A stretch of 64,000 nucleotides of DNA from Kalaharituber pfeilii (taxonomy: Eukaryota > Ascomycota > Pezizomycetes > Pezizales > Pezizaceae), in contig WHUZ01000012.1 of NCBI GenBank assembly GCA_015179045.1, positions 124,001-188,000 on the forward strand, in the 5' to 3' direction. This document shows, piece after piece, positions 48,994 through 59,476 of this stretch. The notes under the pieces were generated by a model. The model had not been told where the DNA came from and did not search any database. It saw only the letters and a list, made by a program, of their open reading frames with translations. Every line of letters starts with the position of its first letter. The first letter of the stretch is position 1. Position numbers and translations under genes: made by a program.

Positions 48994-49400
48994 GGCGGGG
49001 CGGTTGTCGTCTGGGGGCGGCGCAGGCGCTGCAGCGGTCTGCGGGGCGGGGCGGGGCGGGGCGGGGGGGGCGTGGAGGCCGGCGCCGATCGTGCGCGCCG
49101 CGGAGGCCGTTGCCAAGGCCGGCACGTGGGGCTCCGCAGCGCCCGCGCCAAGCCCACGCTCGAGGCGGCGGCGCCGGTGCAGCGCAACACTCCGAATGCG
49201 ACGTATCGCGCTTACGGTGCGCTCACGAGCAATTCGCCCACGGCTGCTGGCCTCCGTCGGCTGCGCGCAAGGGTCCGATTGCATCAGCGTATGTACTCGA
49301 GTACAAGTATTCCAGATCCCGCGGTATGGTTCCGACCGCCCCTCTAGATCATCTCAGTATTCATCCTGAGACTGATTGCCCAACAGCGAGACTATATGCA

Positions 49401-49431
<31 letters not shown>

Positions 49432-49543
49432 CCAAGAACCGTGACGCCGGAACAAGATTAGTGCGGATCTGGCCCGTCCCCAAGTTTGCTTTAGCCGCAG
49501 ACTGGTCTCGTGTTGCATGCGGCCCTGGAGCGGCTCAGTAAAC
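48994..49543. promoter_or_regulatory. Shared divergent promoter region, GatA / lipid-kinase-like gene
   Basis: About 550 bases between the two start codons. The GatA-proximal half is very GC-rich (GGGGC repeats at 49046-49073); the middle has a 29-base C run at 49401-49429. No specific factor site was identified. Confidence 0.4.
49401..49429. repeat. Poly-C homopolymer (29 bases)
   Basis: Uninterrupted C run between divergent genes. Length is unreliable in most sequencing methods. Confidence 0.95.
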
Positions 49544-51103
49544 ATGCCTGAATATCCTGGCCCTGCGGTTGACGGTTGGCTGAACGGCCTTCAGGTGTGC
49601 TTCTATTACCATAGTGCATCCCCCAGTGAAGGCGCAGGTCGCGGAGACTTCCAATCGGGACTACACTTCCACACTCCAGACAAGACGCTCTCCAGCTTTA
49701 TACCCACCCCCGACATCATCGTGCTTCTCGACACTACCCAAACTGACAACAATGGGTTTCTCCTTCTATATTCCGGAAAAGAGTTTTCGCAATCCGAACA
49801 AATCCCTAATCTCGTCCCTGGGAGGCTTCAGATTATAGGCCCTCCCCAAGCCTTGAAAGATGCGTTTCTTTTCAATATCAAGCAGATACCCGATTGGCTA
49901 GATGTTGATGGAGGAAAGTCCGACGTTACTGTTATCCTCTCAACTGGGGCCGGAAGCAATGGCAGCAAAAGCAACGCATCAGAGCTTTATGACAGAACAG
50001 TCAAGACAGTTCTACACGAAATTGGTTTCCATGAGAAAGATGAGGTAGAAAATACACCTGACCATATTACAAACTTCTACAGCGTTATCCGTACCACCTC
50101 AGAAGAAACAATCAAGAACTTCGCGGCCGAGTTGTTTTCGAAATCGGCGTCTTCACTTCCTCCGAGGAAAAACCAAACCATTATACTCTTGTCAGGAGAT
50201 ACGTCGCTTTTTGAGCTCATCAATGCGATTCCTACTCCTTTCCCATCATTTGCGCCGAAGCTACGTATTGCACTCCTTCCCACCGGTACCGGGAACGCTC
50301 TTGCCTCCTCAACTCACCTTTCGTATCACCCAATCTCCGCCTTACTCTTAGGCTCACCTCATGCGCTTCCTCTTTTCCATGCCAACTTCTCACCAGACGC
50401 ACGTTTACTCACACGAAAGGAAAAGCAAAAAATCCCCCAGGCCGGATTATACGGTGCCGTTGTTCTTTCCTGGGCTTTCCACGCTTCCTTAGTAGCAGAT
50501 TCAGACACACCAGCATACCGCGAGAAATACCCGGGACTGGAACGCTTTAAAGTCGCTGCTCGCGAAAACCTTCAACCAGCACTCCACCTCTACAAAGGTC
50601 GCGTCTCAGTTCAAAGACATCCCAATTCCGCCTGGGAGGATTTGCAAAAAGAGCTTGCGGAACAGGATCGAGGGTATTTGTATTTCCTGGCCACGCTGGT
50701 GTCTAGGCTCGAGGCTACATTCTTAATAAACCCACTGGGAATGCCGCTAGATGGGTTGCTGAGAGTGGTGAATTTTGGAAAGCTTCCCATGCCCGCAATT
50801 TCAGTGGCTGAAGCGCAGGAGATGGGTGCAAAGAGTGTGTTACAAGCCATGGAGGCAGCGTATGATAACGGAAAGCACGTGGAGTTACCTGGAGTTGGTT
50901 ACGAGCGGAATGGGGTTGAAGGTGTGAAGGTTTGGATCGACGAGGAGGATTATGTAGACAAGAACGACACAGCACGAGGAGTAGGGAGGTGGAGAAGGAT
51001 ATGTATAGATGGCGCCATCGTGGAGATGGGCAAAGGTGGTTGGATAGAAGTGAATGTCTTGAAAAATGGGTTGGATGGGTTGAAAATTCTGTGGAGGAGC
51101 TGA
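49544..51103 (+). CDS. Lipid-kinase-like protein (DAG/sphingoid-base kinase catalytic fold)
   Basis: Intronless, 519 aa from the ATG at 49544; another in-frame ATG at 49517 would add nine residues. The fold is suggested by the order beta-strand plus nucleotide loop IILLSGDTSLFELINAI (about residue 215) and LRIALLPTGTGNALASS (about 245), matching the GGDGT and GTGN motifs of diacylglycerol and sphingosine kinases. A downstream region (FHASLVADSD) resembles the GFG-like part of these enzymes, and the C-terminus (ICIDGAIVEMGKGGWIEV) is the usual second-domain beta structure. The canonical GGDGT is replaced by SGDTS, so activity is uncertain. Substrate is unknown; long-chain base or diacylglycerol phosphorylation would be the family guess. 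Convergent with IMPase. Confidence 0.8.
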   Translation: MPEYPGPAVDGWLNGLQVCFYYHSASPSEGAGRGDFQSGLHFHTPDKTLSSFIPTPDIIVLLDTTQTDNNGFLLLYSGKEFSQSEQIPNLVPGRLQIIGPPQALKDAFLFNIKQIPDWLDVDGGKSDVTVILSTGAGSNGSKSNASELYDRTVKTVLHEIGFHEKDEVENTPDHITNFYSVIRTTSEETIKNFAAELFSKSASSLPPRKNQTIILLSGDTSLFELINAIPTPFPSFAPKLRIALLPTGTGNALASSTHLSYHPISALLLGSPHALPLFHANFSPDARLLTRKEKQKIPQAGLYGAVVLSWAFHASLVADSDTPAYREKYPGLERFKVAARENLQPALHLYKGRVSVQRHPNSAWEDLQKELAEQDRGYLYFLATLVSRLEATFLINPLGMPLDGLLRVVNFGKLPMPAISVAEAQEMGAKSVLQAMEAAYDNGKHVELPGVGYERNGVEGVKVWIDEEDYVDKNDTARGVGRWRRICIDGAIVEMGKGGWIEVNVLKNGLDGLKILWRS

Positions 51104-51420
51104 ACTGCTGAAATTACCCCTTGCAAGTTGTCCTTCAAATTCTCTTACCTTTTAGAATAGCGCGTGCATAATTCCCTTGTCATATATATCATGTCATGTA
51201 TATCGACAAACTTGGAAACAGAGTAAATTTTATATTACACATGGGATATAGTCATTAGACTCAATCCTTGGGACAATATCTTCTATATAATTCTCCTGAT
51301 ACCCAAAAATGCATTAATATCAAAAGCCTTTACCCAAGTCTATCCGTTAAAGTGGGAATAAAAAGCGAAGTAATGAAGACCTTATCGTGGCATAGAAACT
51401 GCAGCTTTTCGTCCTGTCGT
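51104..51420. other. Spacer between convergent lipid-kinase-like and IMPase genes
   Basis: About 317 bases, AT-rich 3' flanks; nothing else seen. Confidence 0.5.
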
Positions 51421-52547
51421 TCAGGGCTCATAATCGTATTTTCCGCTTACAGCGCTCCAGAACTCCTCAATAAGTTGCTTTTGCTGCGCAAAGCCCCCTT
51501 CACATCCTCTGATGGCAAAGTATCTTCGCCCGTCCACAGTCATTTCCCATCCACCTGGATTGGCATCGACGATGATGCCACCTGCCTCTTCAAGGATGAT
51601 CCATCCTGCAGCAACATCCCAAGCCCAGCAACCCCCTTCCCAGTAGAGATCAACCTCGCCCTTGGCTACGGCGCAAAAGTTTAGTGCCGCGGAGCCCATG
51701 CTTCGTAACGAATGGACGATCTTGCCACCTTCAGAGGGTGCCCCAGCAAGAGTGCGAAAAGTGTTATACTTGCAGTCCCAGTTGGGGCCGGACCGGTCAG
51801 AACCCCACTCCACTGCGCAGAGAGCCTTGGATAGAGTGGAAAGTGGAGGAGGGGGGTTTGGGTAAGTAAAGGGAAGGCGCGTGGTGAGGTTGTGGTAAGC
51901 ACCACGTCCACGAATTGCAGTGTATAAGGCAGACTGGGAAGGATGGTATATAACGCCTACAAGGGGCTTGCGGTTAAGGGTGAATGCAAGTGAGACGCAA
52001 AAGTTGGGAAATCCGTGAACAAAGTTTACGGTGCTGGAGGATAGTAATTAGCTCTGATCATGGCTCCATGGTTACTTGGAGCTATCCTACCCGTCAATGG
52101 GGTCACAGATGAAAGTGGGCGCATCTGTGAGCCTTTTCCCAGGAACATATGTCTCCTCTCCTAAGAAGCTAGATGGTTTGTGAGCAATAAGCTGCTGAAT
52201 GGTTATGATTATAGTGAGTCCACATACTCATAACTTGGGTATTTCTCTCTCAATGTCCCCAAAACCATTTTCTCTACAGCTCGATCTGTTTCAGTTACAA
52301 GGTCCGCAGCTACATTCCGTTAAAAGCCATGTTAGTTTTACAACACAAATAAGTATGTAATCTACAGAAGGAAGCCAGGAACTGGGTACAGACAGTTCTT
52401 CTTGGAGCCACTTGTTTGCGCTGAAGGCCTTGCTAGGAGCATCATTTCGCCTGCCTTCTTTGCAATCAAGATTAAGTCATCGTGGATCTTCTGCAAATCC
52501 GGTTCTCCTCGTGCAGTACCGTTTTGATGTGCTACTCCGTTTGACAT
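51421..52547 (-). CDS. Inositol monophosphatase family protein (IMPase/QutG-like)
   Basis: Mg-dependent phosphatase, most likely acting on inositol monophosphates; the related fungal QutG class sits in quinate clusters, and that alternative cannot be excluded. Four exons: 52547-52394, 52309-52228, 52168-52091, 52033-51421; phases fit and give 308 aa, typical length. Metal and substrate motifs are present: NSADLVTETDRAVE, GEE at residues 82-84, DPIDGTVNFVHGFPN starting at 101, and WDVAAGWIILEEAGG in the C-terminal half. Intron 1 has a GTCTGT donor; the others are GTATGT and GTAGGA. The start at 52547 is the only sensible ATG before KIHDDLILIAKKAGEMM. Confidence 0.93.
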
Positions 52548-55520
52548 GATGTGCAGTGAATTTCTTTGAGGGTGCGGCAGGATGACAGGTAGAAGAAGGT
52601 GATCCAGAGGGCAGAGTCTAATAAACCTTTGAGCTTATAGGTTTTTGTTCCTGCGAGCTCCACGAGTCACAAATGAAGTGCAATGAAAGCTCAAGGAGAC
52701 GTAGTGGCACGCCTGGGAGGATCAATTGTTGCAAAATCAAAGGATAAAATAAAGGCCAAAGGAGGAAAAATTTAAGAAGCAGCAGCAAGCACGCTACGTG
52801 TGATAACTAGCGGGGGGGGAGGGGATTTATCAGAGAAACGCAATTGCTTGTGATGGGAAGAGGGAAGGGAGGGGACGGGGGAAGAGGGAAGGGGGAAGGG
52901 GGGGAGGGAGAAGGGGAGGGGGAGGGAGAGGGAGAGGGGGGGGGGGGGGCAGGTCCAGGGAAGCAACAGTGAGCAGCTCAGGTCAGGTCAGAGGTCAATT
53001 GCCCACCCCTGCCTCGACCGCCTGCGACCGCCTGCACGCTGGCAGCTCGCAAAATTCGCAGGCCAATCCTCGGGCCACACGCTGCGGCCGACTGCCGGAA
53101 AAACGTTCATCCAGGGCCCCACGCCCGCGGCATCCGGAACTTTAGCGAGATGGGATGGGCACCCTGGTGGGGCTCTCTCGCGATGCATATCTCAACTCGG
53201 CGGCGGGTGCAGAAGGCGGCGCTGCCCGTGCCGTCTCAGCAGGGCATCCGCGCCCTGAGGCCCCGCTGAGACAGCAGCCTGCTCGCACACGGCTAAGCAA
53301 GTGCGCATCCGCCGGCTGGCCGAGTTGAGCAAGCGGGAGCGAGCGCTGCTTGCGGTCGCCTCGGCCTGTGGAAAGGAGCTGGCAGCTGCCGGCCAGACTC
53401 GTCTGCAGCGTTGCTCCGGCCCCCCCGTCGCGTCCAGCCCGATTTCCAAGCTCCGCTGCACTTGCAAGTAAATCAATGCACGGTGCCTCGGTTTGAAATA
53501 GATGGCTGACTGCTATGGAGCTGGCGAATCAGCCTGTGTGGCGCCTTGGTTCCACAGGTTCTCGATTCCAGCAACCTGGAAAACCCGACCAAAATGCCGC
53601 GGGTATACCTACTGGGCATGAGTACACTCAAAACAGCGTGCCAAACAGTTGTTGGATTTTACTACCATTGTCTGCCCGCTTGACATCTACATCCACGGGT
53701 TATATACAGCGGGAGGCGCTTCACGCGATTGCTATGAAAGTGTCGGCACCCAGCGCCCCCGTCTGGGTACGTGAACACAAACGTGTATGGATGCGCCTGC
53801 ATGTCAATTGATCTCCAACTTGGCGAATTCCGATTATTTGGTATCCAACACGACTGCCTAATTTGGAGGGTTGACATGTAACGCAGGCGCAGGAACAGTG
53901 CGGACCGGCAAGCCTGTTCGTAGTCTTCGAACCTTCCGAGACTACGAATCCTGGGTCACCGCTGTAAACATTGATGCCCTGTACCACGCAAGCGGAACTG
54001 GGAAACATCCCCAGCCTAGTTGTGTAAGTACTAGTAGTTCTGCAATTTAATCAACCGTCAACCGCAGTTGGTTTTCTTCACTTCTTTGAAACAGAATGCT
54101 TACCTGCACACGAAAATTTTCCGATTTTCTCTGCTTCTGTGGAATTATCTCTTACCGATTGGCTGCTTCCCTCATGCAACGCCTAGAATGCAAATTTGCC
54201 CCTTAATGATTTAGCACTTTTTGAATACAAGTTAGCATACAGGTCTTAAATCTGACAATAGTGCAATTGCCTCATATAAACTCACTCGTTGTACTATGTG
54301 GTGGGCTAGAATGTCAAACCCAACCTGTGCACTTGTCATAGGCACTAAGAAGTATGATAATTCTCATTATCTCTGGACGGACCCAGTAAGTGCTGGTGGG
54401 ATAGTGCTTTGAGCTGCATTTCATCTAATCTGTGTGACGGCCCCAATACTCAGTCTGGTACTTTGCATCTCGGACCAATCTGACTCGTCAGATTCTGAAG
54501 TATAAGATAGCACCTAGTGGAGAGCGGCTTCCTGCAAACTGCTGAATCAATAATGGGGTAGGAAAAAGTCGAGCCTGGTTATAAGTGATTACTAGTTGAG
54601 AAGGCTCGAGACTGATGTCTAAGAGGAACGTTCATTGGTAAGTACTACGTAATTCGTTAACCCATGGTTGATTCTCAACAATTTTGAATCCTATTTTTAT
54701 ATGCATTTAGATTCGGTATTGCTAACAATTGGATTATATTGGTATCTTCCTACTAGACACTAACATCTGGAGGCTCATAAATCTACCCTATTCCAAGTTT
54801 AAACTGAGCAAACGGTATCACAATTGAGGATTGCTACTCAGGAAAGCGCGCAATAGTCAGCTTGCAGCCCTGCCCAGAGGCTCACATTGCTTCAGTTGCG
54901 CTGCCAGAACCTTCTTAGATACATACAGTACCATACTACAGGGACCTTGTCGGTGAGCAGCCGATATCATATCACTGTCATTAATCAAACAGTTCCTACA
55001 CCGAGGCATGTGCATTCGATTTGAGAACAAGGACCGGGTTCATAAGCCCGCTTTTTCCCATTCGCGATGCTGGATACAGGCCAGCAACTTTTATGTTGCT
55101 GATGCCCGGTATCGTTATCCCCGCCAGCTCTACCACATGCAATGGCACAAAACGGAGCGGCGGCACTTTTGGATGCTATTGACACTATGGGGCGGTCGGA
55201 TTTGCACGTTGCAATTTTAGGGATACTCTATCAAGAATCACATGTTCTTCCTATTCCGGGAGACACATAAACACATCATAGTCGAGTTGACTTGCGAGAA
55301 GCGTAATAAGGAAACAAGTGCATGGATTTCTCCAATGTGCACATGTTATTTCAGCCTTTAGCCTTGCTCTGTTTTGTTACTTAGTAGTTATTTGGAGCGC
55401 AGTCACTGTTTTCCAAGTTTCACTTTTTAGCACTGAAAATTTGATCCGGAGAAATTCTAATTATCAATAAAACAACGCTTTAACTATCAAGCCACGTTTT
55501 CATCCGCGATTTCTCCGAAA
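52548..55520. other. Long region without a recognised gene
   Basis: The stretch 52810-52950 is a purine-rich, G-dominated tract ending in a G run (about 52937-52949), in the upstream flank of IMPase. The interval 52985-53480 is GC-rich but its frames look like shadows with no motif. From 53480 to 55520 the DNA is mixed to AT-rich with only short frames. A tRNA-like patch near 55120 was tested and rejected. Confidence 0.5.
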
Positions 55521-56579
55521 TCATGCACCGCCAGCTCCTTCCTCTAATGCTTCCCAAATGAGGTCTCGTTTTCGATGCTCCGCTTCAATAATGCAATAAC
55601 CGGTGAGTAGAACTATAAGCTCATCCATCCCGACAGGGAGATTCTGTTGAAGAATATGCAAGCAACCCACTGGAGTCCTACCATCCTTCAGTTTCTTCTT
55701 TTCAGTGCTAGGCGACGCATAAGATGAGAAGGACCACTTTTTCTCATATGTAGCAATTATTGCTTTTGTTTCAAGGCCAACCAGCTATGATTCACGTTGT
55801 AGTTTAGCAAATCTTTCCCGAATAAAAAAAAAAAAAAAAAAATTCCATGACCAACTTACCTTCAAATCTACATCCATGCCCTTACATCCCAACTTTCCTA
55901 TACCTTTCGAATACATTCTTGTACCACACCATCTGTATGTCTTTCCCTTGGCACCTTCATCGCTTCCCCCTAGTGTGAATATATACCCTCGTTGTCCAAA
56001 TCCTGGTACATGTGCAACTTCCATATCGCTGCCATTATGCATACCAACTACGAATTTTTTCCAGAAGGAACTTCGTGTGATGGTTGCTAGCACTGGGGAC
56101 CTACTTGCCCGCTCTCCAGTTTCTTCGCGGAAGAGCTTTGGATTCGGCCCACCGTGCACTAGCGCCCGCCAGGAACTGGAAGATTTGTTCGGGGCAACAA
56201 TATAGAGCATCACATCGTCAGTTTCTGTTTGGGGAAACGGTGTGGTGGTGAAGACGAGCTTCTTGCGGTCATCTCTGGAAGATATGAAGAAGGTTTTGTA
56301 TGGAGATGGGGACGCGAGAGTCCCTGGAACTTGTGACTGGTACGACGTAGGTCCTCCTGGCAGGAATTGAGGTGGAGGGGGCAATGTCCTGACTTGGCTG
56401 TCTTGTCCTGGAGCAGAGTGTGGTCGTTGATAGTCATATGTAGGTAGAGATATCTGGTGCCCGAAATGTTGTTGATATGGGTTCATCTGGTTAGATTCAT
56501 TACGTTGTTGGTGCTGACGGTGCCCGAAATGCTGTTGATACGGGTTCATCTGGTTAAGGTCGTTGTATTGGGTTGCCAT
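55521..56579 (-). CDS. Tubby C-terminal-like / LURP1-type domain protein, fungal hypothetical
   Basis: Exons 56579-55860 and 55784-55521 join in phase across intron 55785-55859 (GTAAGT donor, ATAG acceptor), giving 327 aa. The start is the first ATG of the frame (MATQYNDLNQ). Residues 1-90 are Gln/Pro-rich and contain a duplicated decapeptide, MNPYQQHFGH, twice about 30 residues apart. From KTFFISSRDDRKKL onward the protein alternates beta-strands ending in WCGTRMYSKG and VDLKLVGLETKAIIATYEKKW, then a C-terminal helix in LIVLLTGYCIIEAEHRK. This layout resembles the LURP1/tubby-like beta-barrel around a central helix seen in many fungal proteins of unknown role. The function is not known; the fold call is an impression. 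Confidence 0.75.
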
Positions 56580-58369
56580 ATCTGGAGTATCTGGGTGCTT
56601 ATTCAACTGGGAAGCTCAATTGCAATATATGTCTGATAGGTATACACGTTTGATGGGTAAAAAAGCTGTTTTTACCTGTTTGTTGTATCTGACTCGTGAT
56701 GGAGAACAGTGGTACTTATATCCATTTTCCAACAATCACTGAATTCATCCTCCAAAGCCCATTGAGAGTATATCTTCATAATCGCCAGCCAGCACCTTTG
56801 CTCCGCCATCACTTCGACCCATAGTTAAGGTATCCAAACATTCTGTGATTTGCTAGATCTCTGCCTTGTGCAACCATGAACTACCATATTTGGTAATTCG
56901 TAAACCTAAACAGGAAAGCGAGTTGCCCCGCGTGTCGGGCCCGGGGACCGGACAGATAAATTTAGGCTATCATGCACGGGCGCGCCTACGTCATGTGGAG
57001 GGAGGGGAGAGGACGGGGGAGGCCGCAGTATTGACGTCCAAACTTGACTGATGCATCGGTTTCATGACTGCGTCAGCTTACTGTAGATATTTTGACATGA
57101 AAGTTCAAAAAGTGCCACCCAAATCCTCATACCTAAATAGGCTAAGTCTGAACGCGCCACAAAATTGTACTGGTTTTTGGCAACCACGTGCACTATTACT
57201 AGTAAAGTAGGTAGAGTACTGTGGGAGAGTTCTTTTTCTCTCAAGACCGGAAGTTTTAAAGAACTTTTCTTATATGATAAGGGGAGTAGGACCCCCGCCC
57301 TGCCCCTCCCTACATGTATATACAAGTACACAGGATACACCACATACTCCACCCCCTTCGGCAACAACCTAATCCAGGTATCCACCTCCCCCCATACCCC
57401 ATCGTATACACTGCCACAGATTGACTCCTCCACTTCTACCGCCACAGTACATCATTAGAAGTTGTGCAACCAAGCTTTCATACTGTTCTTTTGGTTGTGT
57501 TTTCTCATACGCTTGGCGAATCTGAAATCTTGGCAGAAACTACCTACACGTTCTCCAGAAATAGTAGCTGTCACGGGTCTCGCGACATGCCAAGACGCAC
57601 GATAGGTGTGTAAAGGGTACGGTTGCCGTATGGGGGTGGGTTGGGAGTGGAATTTCCGTATGCGGAATCACGGCATAAAGTGTATCTAGAACGAACATAA
57701 TAGTCTGGGCACGGGAAACAGTATTAAGATGGTTACAAGATGTCATTGCGGAGTTATGGCGAGTGTTATTTTTGTTGGCTTTGGGGAGCCGTATGGTTTC
57801 TAGAGTAGGAAATAAAAGAACAGTCTTTGGGCTTTGCCTCACATATATAGATTGTGATAGTTGTCCTACCGGAAATGAGTTATTGTGCACTGACAATGAG
57901 CGGTTGCCCCACTTAGATAAAATCACGTGTGTACATGTATTTATTCGTTCAAGTCATAAGACCATCCATATCCATCCATTATTCTTATTCTAGGAAACGA
58001 AATAATGCACGAAGAACAGAGTATGAAAAGTACAGGAATCTTTCTCCATAATCACATTAAGAAAAACCGAATCCGAGCTAGAAACATTAGCCGACACAAA
58101 AATGAAAAAATAAATAAATTGTAAAAAAAAAAGAGGAATTAAGAAACAAGAAAGGTTAATTTTGAAGCAGAGGAAAACGCAGTCTTTTGGAGTATTCCGT
58201 CGGTCAGGATTTGAACCGGATTTGGGTGGCATGTATGGAACATGGGCTGGCAAATCTAGTAGCATCACTTTCATGTTTGTCGTAACGTATCCTCAGTCCG
58301 GGAGATACTCTGTGCAACAATCCTTTCCCTCCTCCTTCCTCCTCCTTCCTCTTCCTTCTCCTGTTCTGT
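56580..58369. other. Intergenic, no supported gene
   Basis: A CACGTG core lies near 57186. A minus-strand 127-codon frame (57445-57062) lacks recognisable motifs. A sequence near 58197-58215 looks like a tRNA T-arm on the minus strand but no matching acceptor or D-arm exists. Confidence 0.45.
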
Positions 58370-59002
58370 CTACCTCCTCCTCTCCAACGCCTCCTCCACC
58401 TCCTTATACAACCCCTTCAAATCGGCATCCTCTCCCCCAAACTCCAGCCCCAATTCCAGCGCCTCCCTCGCCTCCTCCAACCTCCCCATCTCCTTCAAAC
58501 ACTTCCCTCTCCTCCAATGCGCCTTTGGGTTCCCAGCCCTCTTACAATCGATGCTTGCCTCTGCGTCCGCCAGCCCCTCCGGCCACATACCTGTAGCCAT
58601 ATATGCCTGACTTCTATTCGCATATAGCAAGTACAGTTCATCTTTAACTAGTCCGCTCGGCTCCCAGTTCGGTCGGCCTAAGGCCATATCAATGCCGAGC
58701 GTGTATATGCGCACCGCATCGTTGAATTGCTTCTTCTTGTATGCGTCGTTGCCTGAAGTACGCAGTTTTGCGATCGCAGCGGACCGCTTCGGGTTCACAG
58801 GCACGGGAGGTGGAGGGATATTGCCGGCGGAAGCAGGTGAAGTGGTTTCGGAGGTGAGAAGAGTATGGTGAAGGGAGTTGAGGGCGGCGAGTTCGGAGGA
58901 GAGGTTACTGGGCAGGTTGGGAGAAGGGGTGAAGGTCACCTTGGAGGTGTCGGGATCAACTTGGAGGGGGAGGAGGAGGAAAGTGTCGGTGGAACGGGAC
59001 AT
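58370..59002 (-). CDS. TPR protein resembling ER translocation subunit Sec72
   Basis: Intronless, 210 aa. After a variable N-terminus (MSRSTDTFLLLPL) and a Pro-rich linker (residues 60-72), three TPR-like helix pairs follow: AIAKLRTSGNDAYKKKQFNDA, then ELYLLYANRSQAYMATGMW and KAHWRRGKCLKEMGRLEEA. The phrase MALGRPNWEPSGLVKDELYLL, with its RP-W-EPSGLV core, recalls fungal Sec72, the cytosolic TPR subunit of the Sec63 complex that contacts Hsp70 (Ssa1) and Ssb-bound clients during post-translational translocation. Length agrees with yeast Sec72 (193 aa). A generic TPR co-chaperone is the alternative. Confidence 0.8.
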   Translation of the reverse strand: MSRSTDTFLLLPLQVDPDTSKVTFTPSPNLPSNLSSELAALNSLHHTLLTSETTSPASAGNIPPPPVPVNPKRSAAIAKLRTSGNDAYKKKQFNDAVRIYTLGIDMALGRPNWEPSGLVKDELYLLYANRSQAYMATGMWPEGLADAEASIDCKRAGNPKAHWRRGKCLKEMGRLEEAREALELGLEFGGEDADLKGLYKEVEEALERRR

Positions 59003-59476
59003 GGTGAATGGGTGGCGGCTGAAGCAAGCTTAAGTTGTCGTACTTTTTTGCTGAACTTCCAGCAGTAGGATTGAAATCTCCTAGTGATTTCACCGCCGAT
59101 GAGTTTGTGGTTTGAATGCGCCGTTAATTAGTGAATGTTTTGTATCGTGGTTGCGGTATAGTGGTACTTGTTGCGAGGTTGAAGCCGTCGCCCAACTTCA
59201 TTGTACCTGGCAGCCACTCCTGTTGAGGACAGATTCACAGTCTTGGCACTGAGTTGCCCACCTCCATGTACGTAGTGCACCCTTCAAAAACCTCTGAAAG
59301 AGAAAAAATATCGAGGTAGCAATTTTACCGTGACTAACTTTTGCGAAAGCTGCAGAAAACAATGCACACAAAAATAAACACAAACGATATACCAAGCATA
59401 TTATACATACACCCCCCAATATTTCCCTCTACTCCCTACTATTACTCCCCAATGCATGCCACTTCCATAATCCCTA
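59003..59476. other. SEC72 upstream / RPA49 downstream flank
   Basis: Both genes lie on the minus strand, so this 474-base spacer holds the promoter of the SEC72-like gene and the 3' flank of RPA49. No other feature was recognised. Confidence 0.5.

Noticed and set aside
48994..49284. N-terminal extension of GatA in the open frame upstream of 48993
   Set aside because: The frame is Pro/Ala/Arg-rich GC sequence that is open on several frames at once; the ATG at 48993 gives the family-type start [11 protein letters not shown].
53192..53476. GC-rich minus-strand frame of 94 codons
   Set aside because: Starts from a non-distinct context in GC-rich DNA where stops are rare; no motif seen.
55060..55145. 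A-box-like sequence on the minus strand
   Set aside because: No matching B box or cloverleaf could be drawn.
58180..58290. Possible minus-strand tRNA (GGTTCAAATCC with partial stem)
   Set aside because: Four of five T-stem pairs fit, but no 5' acceptor strand complementary to CCGACGG exists within about 150 bases.
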